In this document: piece by piece, positions 1 through 8,263 of the stretch
Numbering within the stretch: position 1 is the first letter of the stretch
Layout of the letters: each line of letters starts with the position of its first letter
Position numbers and translations under genes: made by a program
Notes under the pieces: generated by a model
Seen by the model: the letters and a program-made list of their open reading frames with translations, nothing else
Databases searched by the model: none
Told to the model about the DNA's origin: nothing
Assembly (NCBI GenBank): GCA_046329195.1
Contig: JAXLVB010000002.1
Location: 682,001 to 746,000, forward strand
DNA length: 64,000 nt
Reading direction: 5' to 3'
Origin: JAXLVB01 sp046329195
GTDB lineage: Bacteria > Bacteroidota > Bacteroidia > Cytophagales > Spirosomataceae

Positions 1-551
1 TGCACTTCTAAACCTGTCCGGTTTTTCAAATCCTCTAACAATTCTTCTTGTTTGTCAGCATGTATTAATTCGATTCGGTCGTACAACACAATTTTGGAGA
101 ACTCTCTACGAATTAGCCAGTTACCTTCCAGCAATTGAATACTAATCAGTATTATTCCATTGATCAGACCCAGTTCGTCCCAACTACCCTTGATAATTGC
201 CGAAATTAATCCAATAGAAATCAGCACAAACAGGTAGGTCATATCTTTGGCAGAAAGTCCCTCCGTCCGGTACCTAAGCATTGAGAATACAGCAAACAAG
301 CCAAATGCAGCCCCTATTGACATTTGCACCTTATTGAGCAAATATGTGATTAAGAAAATAATCAAGTTGAATGTAAAGAAGGTAAGAAACAAATCAGCCT
401 TCTTGTAGATGCGATAATAAATGAATCGAATGAGGACAAACGTGGTTATTAAATCTACACTCAACCGAATGAAAAATTTATCGGAAAGTTTATTAAACCA
501 CTGGAACCCTTCGACGGCGTCTGATGTGTTAAGTTGTTGTAAGAAAATCAT
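1..551 (-). CDS. DUF4956 membrane protein, 3' end missing
   Basis: This frame begins with ATG at 551 and stays open to the window edge, so only the first 183 or so residues are visible. It begins MIFLQQLNTSDAVEGFQ and has at least three or four hydrophobic segments between residues 25 and 150, with the conserved stretch IGAAFGLFAVFSMLRYRTEG followed by a cytoplasmic-looking charged tail. That pattern matches the DUF4956 family, whose members are usually found next to VTC-type polymerases. It overlaps the end of the VTC gene by 23 bases, so the two are very likely co-translated. Function is unknown; a role as membrane partner of the polymerase is inference from neighbourhood. Confidence 0.75.
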   Translation of the reverse strand, partial: MIFLQQLNTSDAVEGFQWFNKLSDKFFIRLSVDLITTFVLIRFIYYRIYKKADLFLTFFTFNLIIFLITYLLNKVQMSIGAAFGLFAVFSMLRYRTEGLSAKDMTYLFVLISIGLISAIIKGSWDELGLINGIILISIQLLEGNWLIRREFSKIVLYDRIELIHADKQEELLEDLKNRTGLEV

Positions 552-1320
552 GGTTAGCAATTATTTTGTGAAAATGGTTCAATTTGCTCTTGAAGCGATT
601 TTTTTTAATTGAACCGTATAAACTAATCATGCCGAGGCAATATTTACTGACAGAGCCTTCTCGGAGATTATGTTGCCTCATCACCTCCAAAAAATACGAA
701 TACCGCAACGTCTCCTGTTTTACCTCTGCAATAACTACTTGTGGGTATTGCTTGAATAGCGAATTTTGCCGAAAGGTCAAATTCAAATCTAAGGTCAACC
801 GTTCTGGCATCGTTTTACTGACTAAAGTAATCCGAGTGTAGTCAACCCATAAGACTGGGAGTAGTTCGGTTGTCCTGTAAGGAGTTTGATGATTTAAAAA
901 CCCTTTCACCCGCTCCTCAGTCATTTCTCCGAGTGGAAGTTGCTGACTAACACGGGATTTGAGTGTTCGTCCTTTATTATTTTTAAACTTAACTTCCGTA
1001 AACTGTAATCGTGATTGTACGTAGTTTCGCTGACGAATCTTGTAGCGATTCAAGCGTCCTGATTGATGCTCATGGTATAGGCGTAAATCAGGGGTATCAA
1101 AATAGAGCGTTTCGTAGTCAGCAAGTCTTATGCCATTCACTTCAAGGATTTTGTAATGCGGGTAAAGCGCATCAAGAATATTGGGTAAATGAGACGTAGG
1201 AATCAAATACTTGGCATCTGTCCGATTCATCAGTTTGACTCCATCCATCTCGGCTAGTGAAATGGGTTCAAATGCACTGGTTTTAGAATGAATTAGTGCC
1301 CAAACCTCGTCAATCTTCAT
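529..1320 (-). CDS. VTC domain polyphosphate polymerase-like protein
   Basis: The 263-residue protein has the layout of bacterial VTC domains, which form a tunnel lined with basic residues and make polyphosphate from ATP. Visible hallmarks are NRTDAKYLIP near residue 32, TLYFDTPD near 71, RLNRYKIRQRNY near 88, FTEVKFKNNKGRTLKSR near 107, LPVLWVDYTR, and a late acidic/lysine motif VVIAEVKQE followed by SVSKYCLGM. No signal peptide is present, so it should act on the cytoplasmic side. It overlaps the upstream YD-rich gene by 11 bases and the downstream DUF4956 gene by 23. The family call is firm; polyphosphate as product is inferred from the eukaryotic VTC4 enzyme. Confidence 0.85.
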   Translation of the reverse strand: MKIDEVWALIHSKTSAFEPISLAEMDGVKLMNRTDAKYLIPTSHLPNILDALYPHYKILEVNGIRLADYETLYFDTPDLRLYHEHQSGRLNRYKIRQRNYVQSRLQFTEVKFKNNKGRTLKSRVSQQLPLGEMTEERVKGFLNHQTPYRTTELLPVLWVDYTRITLVSKTMPERLTLDLNLTFRQNSLFKQYPQVVIAEVKQETLRYSYFLEVMRQHNLREGSVSKYCLGMISLYGSIKKNRFKSKLNHFHKIIANHDFLTTT

Positions 1321-1792
1321 ACCGATAACGTTTTATTTGAATCAATTTTCCTTTGGCATCGTACGTTCGTTTCTCAGATTTGAGTCCTCGCCGGTCCAAT
1401 ACAAACACCGACTTGCTAACTAACACATTTTTAGCATCATATTCGTACTCTTCTGATTTTTCGCCCAGTTCATCGTACTTGTAAATTTCCTTTTTAGTTT
1501 GATGATTGTTTCCATCAAAGGTCACTTCTTCGATTTTGTTATCGTTTTTATCAAACTTTCTCACAAATCGCTCTTTAAGTTTGCCTACTTTGTCGTAATT
1601 GATTTCTTCAATCTCATTACCATGTTTGTCAAACTTCTTAATAAGGTCATTATGAGTCACTTCTTTACCATCAATCGTTTCGGTAACTGTTTCGGTGGTA
1701 GAAGTAATATCAAACTTTTTGACCTCTTTTTTGCTTTGGGCTAAACTCACAACTGGATAGGCTACCAATAGCCATAAGATGATTTTTCGCAT
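1310..1792 (-). CDS. secreted YD-rich repeat protein, function unknown
   Basis: I chose the ATG at 1792 because it gives a clean Sec signal peptide (MRKIILWLLVAYPVVSLAQ); the longer frame to 1843 adds an unlikely N-terminus. The mature 140 residues are highly charged and built from about six short units of the form K-x-x-Y/F-D-x-x-G-x(4)-E/K, reminiscent of RHS/YD-type or toxin-associated beta-hairpin repeats, though too few to call RHS. It lies between a CotH-like gene (66 bases upstream) and the VTC gene (11-base overlap), so it belongs to this operon. It may be a periplasmic binding or substrate protein of the cluster; this is a guess from context. Confidence 0.7.
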   Translation of the reverse strand: MRKIILWLLVAYPVVSLAQSKKEVKKFDITSTTETVTETIDGKEVTHNDLIKKFDKHGNEIEEINYDKVGKLKERFVRKFDKNDNKIEEVTFDGNNHQTKKEIYKYDELGEKSEEYEYDAKNVLVSKSVFVLDRRGLKSEKRTYDAKGKLIQIKRYRYED

Positions 1793-1858
1793 TGGTGGTG
1801 TTTTAAAATAAGAGCAAATGCCAATAGAAAAGCAATATCGCAATTTTGCTTACTACTT

Positions 1859-3319
1859 TTATTTGGTAAAATCTTTGACTAAACTGTTTCGAGTCACCAC
1901 ATGTTGTTTCAACGAGCTCAGTTCAGAAGTGAACACGGACGAACTGGTCAAATTTGAGTAGGGTGATTTTTCTGTTTCTTGTGGACCCACTACATAGGGT
2001 GAAATTAGATTGAAATTTCGCTCAAACAAATCATTCATTTTGGCAGATGTGAATGTGTTTTCAGAAAAATCTTTCATATATGCCTTGTATTTTGCATAAT
2101 AGACAGGGTCATCGGCCACATACCGAATCAAGGGCCAAGTACTCGTTACTTCTGACAAAGCCAAGGAAAGACCTGACATATTTCCACCTCCAGTTTGTTG
2201 TCCAGAAGTAGTAGAACTAGTCATTGACATGTTATGATCCCAAGGTATCCAAGTTACTCCTTTGGTTGGCGACGTATAAAGGTAGTAATTGTGTGCCATT
2301 CGGCCATAACTATCCCAGTTTACAATGGCTGTATTGATTGCTAACCATTTGATGAAATGGTCCACATTAAATACTTTTTCAAAATTAGTTCTCCATTGCG
2401 ACGCATTAGAAGTACGTAATGAGCTATTCAGCGCTTCAATTATGGCTTTTACATCGCTATAATCAGCGGCATCTTCATTATTTTTTTTCTCAAATTCACT
2501 TTGGGCAAACGATTGGAACGTTGATTCGGGCTTGTAGATATTACCTTTATCATCCCCAAATTGATTTTTTACCATAGTATCATCAATAACCTCCACCATT
2601 GTATAAACCCCACAATATTTTTGGCCTTCACCAAAATCTATATACACTTTACAAAATGAAGTTTGGGCGGCAGGGATTCCTCCCATTCTGAAGATGTCTG
2701 CCACTACTTTTTCACGAATGAGAGAATTATCTGAATACCCCGGTGACATACTCAACTCGTGGAAACCATACAATCGTTGGTTTTTGATGGCAGGATAGGT
2801 GTCTTCAAATTCATCAAATTTGAGGCGAAAAGGAAGCTTATAAATACCACTACGCCAAATACTTGTCAAACTTGAATTTCCTTTGAGGCGAAAACCTACA
2901 TGGTACCATTCTTTTCCATTGAATTTGAATTTTACGGCTACATAATTTGGCTCTCCTGTTCCAAAACTGATTGCTCCCCCGCCATTTCCACCAGGCGCAC
3001 CACCGCCAGCAGGAGGGGCTCCCCCACCCGGTGCTGCACCTCCACCTGTGGTTGAACTTCCGGTCCCAAAATCAATGCTATACTTAGATTTGATATCTGA
3101 TTTGATGTTGGTCCAGTCAGAAGAAGTCATCGAGATTTCAATCGTATTCACTGAGTTTTGAGGAAACACGACCGAATAGTTAGGGTCAACTTGGTTGCTA
3201 TGCGAAGCAGTTGTCCAGTCTGCCAGCTCTTCAGAAGGTGATACTTCGTCTGTTTTTTTACAAGACGCAACAAAAAATAAGCTTAATAGAACAAGTGAAA
3301 CAAATGAGTAATTTTTCAT
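1859..3319 (-). CDS. CotH-kinase family lipoprotein
   Basis: The protein starts with a lipoprotein signal (lipobox VASC, cysteine at about residue 20), so it should be anchored in the envelope. After a spacer it carries a Gly/Ala/Pro-rich insert (about residues 88-115) and then the CotH domain: FRLKGNSSL, LPFRLKFDEF, LYGFHELSMSPGYSDNSLIREK, CGVYTMVEVIDD, GNIYKPE, NWDSYGRMAHNYYLY and IPWDHN. In Bacillus CotH, aspartates in the last region are needed for kinase activity; the NWD and PWDHN aspartates are present here. It is a close paralogue of the upstream gene at 3430-4956. The family call is strong; substrate and phosphate donor in the envelope are unknown. Confidence 0.85.
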   Translation of the reverse strand: MKNYSFVSLVLLSLFFVASCKKTDEVSPSEELADWTTASHSNQVDPNYSVVFPQNSVNTIEISMTSSDWTNIKSDIKSKYSIDFGTGSSTTGGGAAPGGGAPPAGGGAPGGNGGGAISFGTGEPNYVAVKFKFNGKEWYHVGFRLKGNSSLTSIWRSGIYKLPFRLKFDEFEDTYPAIKNQRLYGFHELSMSPGYSDNSLIREKVVADIFRMGGIPAAQTSFCKVYIDFGEGQKYCGVYTMVEVIDDTMVKNQFGDDKGNIYKPESTFQSFAQSEFEKKNNEDAADYSDVKAIIEALNSSLRTSNASQWRTNFEKVFNVDHFIKWLAINTAIVNWDSYGRMAHNYYLYTSPTKGVTWIPWDHNMSMTSSTTSGQQTGGGNMSGLSLALSEVTSTWPLIRYVADDPVYYAKYKAYMKDFSENTFTSAKMNDLFERNFNLISPYVVGPQETEKSPYSNLTSSSVFTSELSSLKQHVVTRNSLVKDFTK

Positions 3320-3429
3320 GTTGGTTGTGTTGGTTAGATAAAAACAAGAGACTCAAATCCACCTCATACTGTTCTATACAAACTAGATGGATTTACTATA
3401 AGAAGCGTTGGTTTGTTATTAGAAAAAAC

Positions 3430-4956
3430 TTAGAAAGGAGACCGAGTCTGTTTACTTTCAAGAAACTTCTTGACTGCAGTTCTTCGAGCCATTACGAAAG
3501 CCCTCAGATTTTCAAAATCTTTCTCAAAATCAGAGGGTTGTACTAAAAAAGAATAGGGTTTTTGCTCTTTTAATTTACCATTAACAAAAGGCAAAATCAA
3601 TTGATGATCGTGCATGAGCATCGCCTCCATTTGAGTAGGCGTAAATACTTTTTCCGTAAATTCTTTAACGTATTGCCGATAGGCAGCAAAATACACAGGG
3701 TCTTCCGCAAGAAATTTAATTAATGGCCAATGAGAAGAAACATTGCTGAGATTCAAGGCGACTGTTTGCCCCATCCCTCCCATTGGCGGAGCAAATCCAT
3801 TCGGGGGTACCCCCCCCTGATTAGGAGGTGGCATAAATCCGGGAGGAGCTTTAGGCCCCTTCATTCCATCACTCAATGCCATATTATGATCCCAAGGAAT
3901 CCAAGTTAAATGCTTAGTAGGAGAATTATACAAATAATAATTGTGAGGCATCGAACCATACGTATCCCAATTCACAATGACATTATTGACCGCCAAGTAA
4001 TTTAGAAAATGATAGACATCAAATGTTTGCTCCAGTTTAGAGCGCCAAGCTGAGGGGTCTGATAACCGAGAAGAATCGTGAAGGGCATTGATAAAATTCC
4101 GAACATCAGCGTAATCTTTTGCTTTCTTGTTGTTCTTTTTTTCAAATTCTTGTACACTAAAAGTAGTCAACGAAGATTCTGGTTTATAAATATTTCCGCT
4201 TGTCACACCCCATTGAGAGCTTACCATAGTATCTTCTATGACCTCCACAGCCGTATAAATACCACAATATTGAGGTCCATCTCCAAAATCGATTAGGATT
4301 TTATAAAATGCTGTATGAGCCGCAGGTACACCAGCTAGTCTAAATAAATCAGTACTGAGTTTTTCACGAAGCAAAGACAAATCACTAAAACCTGGTGAAA
4401 AAGTTAACTCATGAAAACCATATAAACTCCCTCTTTCACTCGTTCCGGGCAAATCAATATGATCAAAAGCTAATCGAAAAGGTAATTTAAAAACTCCCTG
4501 TACCCACGCTGAAGTCAAACTTGAATTCCCTTTAAGTCTAAATGCCACATGGTCTTTTTGAACACCATTAAACTTAATTGACGTCATCACATAGATGGGA
4601 TTTATTTCTATCATTTTTAAAGGCACCTGCCTCATCCGTTCTGGATTCGGTGATTTGGGAGGAGTAGCACTAAAATGCCTCATCGAAGAATCCATCGGAA
4701 AAGGAGGTCTCTTTCTCAAACCCATACCTTTACCAAAATCGGTTCCTAGTTTTGCTTTTAGATCAGCTTTGATAGAATCCCAGTTAGCTTTACCTAATTG
4801 AATTTCAATGGTATTTACTTTATTATCAGGGAAAACCACCTTATAGTTTGGTGGCGTTGAGGTAAATTGGGATGTGTATTGAAAAGTAAACGACGGTAAT
4901 AGGCAACTACCTCCGAGGATTACCATCCAAAATAAACTGCTAAATTGAGATTTCAT
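3430..4956 (-). CDS. CotH-kinase family secreted protein (paralogue)
   Basis: This 508-residue protein has an N-terminal hydrophobic signal (MKSQFSSLFWMVILGGSC); cleavage could be by signal peptidase I, since the residues before the cysteine are a poor lipobox. It repeats the CotH signature of its neighbour: FRLKGNSSL, LPFRLAFDHI, LYGFHELTFSPGFSDLSLLREK, CGIYTAVEVIEDTMV, GNIYKPESS, NWDTYGSMPHNYYLY and IPWDHNMAL. Unlike the neighbour, its low-complexity Pro/Gly/Met stretch lies after the PWDHN motif (about residues 375-410). It is the first gene of the minus-strand run to the VTC and DUF4956 genes; 111 bases separate it from the next CotH gene. Confidence 0.85.
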   Translation of the reverse strand: MKSQFSSLFWMVILGGSCLLPSFTFQYTSQFTSTPPNYKVVFPDNKVNTIEIQLGKANWDSIKADLKAKLGTDFGKGMGLRKRPPFPMDSSMRHFSATPPKSPNPERMRQVPLKMIEINPIYVMTSIKFNGVQKDHVAFRLKGNSSLTSAWVQGVFKLPFRLAFDHIDLPGTSERGSLYGFHELTFSPGFSDLSLLREKLSTDLFRLAGVPAAHTAFYKILIDFGDGPQYCGIYTAVEVIEDTMVSSQWGVTSGNIYKPESSLTTFSVQEFEKKNNKKAKDYADVRNFINALHDSSRLSDPSAWRSKLEQTFDVYHFLNYLAVNNVIVNWDTYGSMPHNYYLYNSPTKHLTWIPWDHNMALSDGMKGPKAPPGFMPPPNQGGVPPNGFAPPMGGMGQTVALNLSNVSSHWPLIKFLAEDPVYFAAYRQYVKEFTEKVFTPTQMEAMLMHDHQLILPFVNGKLKEQKPYSFLVQPSDFEKDFENLRAFVMARRTAVKKFLESKQTRSPF

Positions 4957-5080
4957 GGTTGGGGCTGTTCATAAAAGATTTCCCAAATAACGGTTAGCCC
5001 CTTTCCTAAAATTATGAGAAGGTTAAGAAGTGTATAGGCTTACACAGAAGGTGTAGATAGATGAATTCAGAAAGGCCAAT

Positions 5081-5115
5081 AAAAAAGGAGCGAAGTACCG
5101 TTGATACTTCGCTCC
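5081..5115 (-). terminator. intrinsic terminator after SPFH gene
   Basis: A perfect 11-base stem (GGAGCGAAGTA with its complement, 7-base loop) is followed on the minus strand by six T. It lies 18 bases past the stop of the SPFH gene and separates it from the CotH/VTC run. Confidence 0.85.
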
Positions 5116-5132
5116 TTCAACTTTAAAAATTA

Positions 5133-6071
5133 TTATTTTTTCGGTTTAATCGGTTCTGCTGTTTGTAGTTTGGTAATGGCAATCAATTGTTCCATCGTTT
5201 TTTGCATACCCTCCGATGAGCCGTCTAGGAAAATAACATTTCCGTTTCCTTGTTCTGCAAAATGCTTGATGGCTTCTGTCCACATCGAAAACAAAATTAA
5301 GGAAGCATCCAAATTGGCATCTTGCATTTCTTTAGCAGCTTGAGCCATCCCTTTGGCAACTTCTTCACGGAACAATGCTACCCCTTGACCACGTAATTGG
5401 GACGCCAATCGCTCGGCTTCTGCCGAAATTCTAATGGCATTTCCTTCAGCTTCAGCCGCTTTAGTCTTTGTAATGAGTAAGGCTTGCCCTTCGTTTTCAG
5501 CAGCGGCTTTTAAGTTGTTAGAGGCTACAACTTGTGCCATTGAACGCATAATGGCATCGTCAAAGGCAATGTCATTGAGTTGTAAATCAATCAAATGATA
5601 GCCCCAAGTAATAAGTGTTTCGTCCAACTGGTCTTTCACATGCGATACAATCTCAGTGCGTAGAGCTAAGATCTCAGATTGCTTTTTGGTAGCTACAAAA
5701 CTCCGAATGGAGCCCTCTACAGTACGAATAAGCGATTGCATCAAGTTCTGTTCGTTCACAAATTTAAACGACACTGCTTTGATAGTTTCTTCGTTTTGGT
5801 CCAAAACGGCATACACAATCATGGCTTTGAATCGAACGTTAGCTTGATCAAAAGTAATAGCTTGAAAATCAAGCTCTACAGAACGGTTCTGAATCGAAAT
5901 TCTTCTAAAAACCGACTCAATAAACGGAATTCTAAAATTCAAACCAGGCAACATGATGCGCTGATATTTTCCAAAAATAGTAATAACAGCTACGGTTCCT
6001 TGCTGTACGACTACAAAAGAGCCCATCAACAAAAAGACAGCCAGAATGATAAAGATTAAGGTTCCTCCCAT
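5133..6071 (-). CDS. SPFH/Band 7 membrane protein (stomatin/prohibitin-like)
   Basis: The ATG at 6071 gives 312 residues starting with one transmembrane helix (MGGTLIFIILAVFLLMGSFVVV); the longer frame runs through the upstream terminator and is rejected. The Band 7 domain follows directly (QQGTVAVITIFGKYQRI, then about residues 25-200), then a long charged helical region rich in Ala/Glu typical of the oligomerising coiled coil, ending in a Lys-rich tail. Such proteins form large membrane rings that organise microdomains or regulate membrane proteases. The gene stands alone between two terminators. No NfeD-like partner gene lies beside it. Confidence 0.88.
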   Translation of the reverse strand: MGGTLIFIILAVFLLMGSFVVVQQGTVAVITIFGKYQRIMLPGLNFRIPFIESVFRRISIQNRSVELDFQAITFDQANVRFKAMIVYAVLDQNEETIKAVSFKFVNEQNLMQSLIRTVEGSIRSFVATKKQSEILALRTEIVSHVKDQLDETLITWGYHLIDLQLNDIAFDDAIMRSMAQVVASNNLKAAAENEGQALLITKTKAAEAEGNAIRISAEAERLASQLRGQGVALFREEVAKGMAQAAKEMQDANLDASLILFSMWTEAIKHFAEQGNGNVIFLDGSSEGMQKTMEQLIAITKLQTAEPIKPKK

Positions 6072-6114
6072 GTGTTTAGCTATTAAGTGTGATATGGGGC
6101 TAAAACTACAAAAA

Positions 6115-6156
6115 GAAAAACAAAAACCTACATGGGCTGTGACCAATGTAGGTTTT
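6115..6156 (-). terminator. intrinsic terminator after SDR gene
   Basis: An 11-base stem AAAACCTACAT/ATGTAGGTTTT (6123-6133 with 6146-6156) is followed on the minus strand by a T-rich run. It ends the pterin/SDR run just past the SDR stop at 6176. Confidence 0.8.
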
Positions 6157-6175
6157 GAATGAGTAAACGGTAAAT

Positions 6176-6880
6176 TTATCGTAACGAACCTAATCCGCCA
6201 TCTACACCAACTATCTGACCCGTCATCCACGAGGCCTCATCAGAGAGTAAAAATGCTGCAACGGTAGCTACCTCTTTGGCAGAACCAAATCGTCCGATGG
6301 GGTGACGTTTATGGGCGGTTTCTTGCTTTTCAGGGGTATTCAACAGAAACGAAGCTAAAGGCGTATCCGTTAAGGAAGGTGCAACTACATTGACTCTGAT
6401 TTGGTGAAGAGCCCATTCTGCAGCTAATGATTTAGACAGACCCTCCACAGCTCCTTTTGAAACGGCCACCGAACTATGGAATCCCATACCCAATTTGGCA
6501 GCAACTGTGCTAAATAACACAACCGAAGCCCCTTTGGCTTTTTTCAAATGAAGTTGAAGCGCTTGCAAAAGGCTAATAGCCCCTAGTACATTTACCTGAA
6601 AATCAGACTGAAAGTCACTAGAAGTCAAGCGATTAAAGGGTTTCAAATTGATAGTTCCCGGACAATATACAATACCGTGAATAAGTTCCGGTAGTTGACT
6701 GATGAATGATGTATCGGGTTGACTGGCATCAAATGTAAAATGTGCGGCTACCTCAACGTCTGGTTGATGCCTTGAAGCACTATAAACCGTCCCACCTTCG
6801 CTAAGTATCAATTGTGCAATTTCTTTCCCAATTCCAGAGCTGGCGCCGACTACAAGAATATTTTTGTGATTAAATTTCAT
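6176..6880 (-). CDS. atypical SDR-family oxidoreductase lacking the catalytic Tyr
   Basis: This 234-residue protein has the short-chain dehydrogenase fold: nucleotide-binding VVGASSGIG at 10-18, Asn in FQVNVLGA near 97, Ser124 in LFSTVAA, and the C-terminal WMTGQIVGVDGG. In the usual Tyr-x-x-x-Lys motif the lysine is present (Lys142) but the tyrosine position is Val138 (VAVSKGAVEGL). The NNAG motif is also altered (YCPG). It may therefore use another acid or be a non-classical SDR subfamily. It lies 59 bases after folE with a hairpin between, so sepiapterin-reductase-like activity is tempting but the missing Tyr argues against a standard reductase. Confidence 0.85.
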   Translation of the reverse strand: MKFNHKNILVVGASSGIGKEIAQLILSEGGTVYSASRHQPDVEVAAHFTFDASQPDTSFISQLPELIHGIVYCPGTINLKPFNRLTSSDFQSDFQVNVLGAISLLQALQLHLKKAKGASVVLFSTVAAKLGMGFHSSVAVSKGAVEGLSKSLAAEWALHQIRVNVVAPSLTDTPLASFLLNTPEKQETAHKRHPIGRFGSAKEVATVAAFLLSDEASWMTGQIVGVDGGLGSLR

Positions 6881-6915
6881 AAAAAAGCGTTTGAAGTAAT
6901 AACCCCAAACGCTTT
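6881..6915 (-). terminator. terminator-like hairpin abutting the SDR start codon
   Basis: A 10-base stem (6884-6893 with 6906-6915) and 12-base loop lie between folE and the SDR gene. On the minus strand it ends in six T that run directly into the ATG at 6880. It could terminate folE transcripts or attenuate the SDR gene. Confidence 0.7.
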
Positions 6916-6939
6916 AAAATGTTTATTCCCTCCCCCGTT

Positions 6940-7650
6940 TTAGGCTTGCAAATTCACATAACTCAAGAATTCTTGCTTTACGGCCTCCTCTTCAAACTTA
7001 CCTCCATAATAAGAGGTAACGGTTGAACTTGCAGTATCTTCTACCCCACGCATACATACACACATGTGTTTGGCATCCAACAACACAGCAATATCCTCAG
7101 TTTTTAGCGCTTTCTTCAACTCATTGGCAATCTGAATGGTTAGTCGCTCTTGCACTTGAGGGCGTTTGGCAAAATATTGAACTAAGCGATTCAATTTTGA
7201 CAACCCAACTACTTTGCCGCTTGAAAAATACGCTACATGAGCTTTTCCGTAAATGGGTACAAAATGGTGTTCGCAGTTGGAATAAAAAGTAATGTCCTTC
7301 TCAACCAACATTTGATTGTAGTCGTACTTATTATCAAAGAGGGTTACTTTGGGTTTGTTCTTCGGGTTAAGTCCACTAAAAATCTCCTTTACGTACATTT
7401 TCGCCACTCGACGAGGTGTACCTTTCAGGCTATCATCGCTCAAATCTAAGCCCAACGTGAGCATAATTTCACGAAAATGATCCTCAATCAGATTGATTTT
7501 TTCCTCGTCGTTGAGCAAAAAAGCATCTCCACGCAAAGGCGTATTGGCATTGGTTGCCACGTGATCATCGCCTAACTCATCCATCCAAGCCATTGCTTCT
7601 GTATCTGTATCAAGCAACGGGGTATTCAACAAAGTTTCGTTCGGTTTCAT
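6940..7650 (-). CDS. folE: GTP cyclohydrolase I
   Basis: GTP cyclohydrolase I makes 7,8-dihydroneopterin triphosphate, the entry to folate, tetrahydrobiopterin and 7-deazaguanine pathways. The protein (236 residues) has the zinc ligands Cys126 and His129 in SNCEHHFVPIYGKAHVAY and Cys197 in KHMCVCMRGV, plus the substrate region RPQVQERLT. The first 45 residues are a non-conserved extension, as usual in the family. Its start overlaps the end of the PTPS-like gene by 41 bases, so the two are surely co-expressed. The enzyme call is firm; which pterin product it feeds is discussed under the neighbour. Confidence 0.95.
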   Translation of the reverse strand: MKPNETLLNTPLLDTDTEAMAWMDELGDDHVATNANTPLRGDAFLLNDEEKINLIEDHFREIMLTLGLDLSDDSLKGTPRRVAKMYVKEIFSGLNPKNKPKVTLFDNKYDYNQMLVEKDITFYSNCEHHFVPIYGKAHVAYFSSGKVVGLSKLNRLVQYFAKRPQVQERLTIQIANELKKALKTEDIAVLLDAKHMCVCMRGVEDTASSTVTSYYGGKFEEEAVKQEFLSYVNLQA

Positions 7651-8029
7651 ACAGTCTGATTTTCAGATCTAAGTTTGTTGGCATTTTTTCACGAAGCAAC
7701 TGATAAATCACAATGGCGATATTCTCAGCAGAAGGGTTGAGATTCTTAAACTCTTCGGTATCCAAATTGAGGTTTTTGTGGTCAAACCGCTCAACCACCA
7801 ACTCTTTCGTAATATCGCTGAGCCATTTCATGTCAACCACATAGCCTGTATCTGGATTCACTTCGCCCGTGACCTGTAAGATAACTTCATAATTGTGCCC
7901 ATGATAATTTGGATTATTACATTTTCCGAATACCAAGGTATTCTGCTCATCACTCCATAATGGATTATGAAGGCGATGAGCGGCATTGAAGTGTTCCTTC
8001 CGAAACACCGCTACTCGATTGAGGTTCAT
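7610..8029 (-). CDS. 6-pyruvoyl-tetrahydropterin synthase / QueD family enzyme
   Basis: The ATG at 8029 is preferred to the TTG six bases upstream. The 139-residue protein has zinc ligands His18, His43 and His45 and the catalytic cysteine Cys37 in GKCNNPNYHGHNY. The spacing C-x5-HGH is that of the 6-pyruvoyl-tetrahydropterin synthase type, whereas classical QueD has C-x3-HGH. Other family motifs are GYVVDMKWL, FDHKNLN, PSAENIA and ETERNFVEY. It uses dihydroneopterin triphosphate, the product of the overlapping folE. Annotation pipelines would probably call it QueD; the cysteine spacing leaves tetrahydropterin synthesis open. Confidence 0.85.
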   Translation of the reverse strand: MNLNRVAVFRKEHFNAAHRLHNPLWSDEQNTLVFGKCNNPNYHGHNYEVILQVTGEVNPDTGYVVDMKWLSDITKELVVERFDHKNLNLDTEEFKNLNPSAENIAIVIYQLLREKMPTNLDLKIRLYETERNFVEYPVA

Positions 8030-8263
8030 AAGCAACGAATCAGATGAGTCGTGTTAATTGTTTAAATGTCGTCAGAAAGGCTGTCTGCAACACATTTAAA
8101 CCCACCGGTGAAGGTTCAATTGCATTCAAAACATAGGTAGAACTTGTAGAGAGTGGGTTTGGTTCAAAAAAAAGTTGATTTTTTTGCAAGTTCGGTTTGG
8201 TTCAACCAATTTACAGGCTCAAAAAAGAGATTCCTTCTTCTCAAACTAATCTTTAAACATCGA

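Noticed and set aside
1859..4956. CotH proteins taken as spore-coat proteins
   Set aside because: The host group does not sporulate; only the kinase-like family relationship is meant.
5656..6059. Antisense ORFs opposite the SPFH gene
   Set aside because: Shadow frames of a well-supported gene with no independent features.
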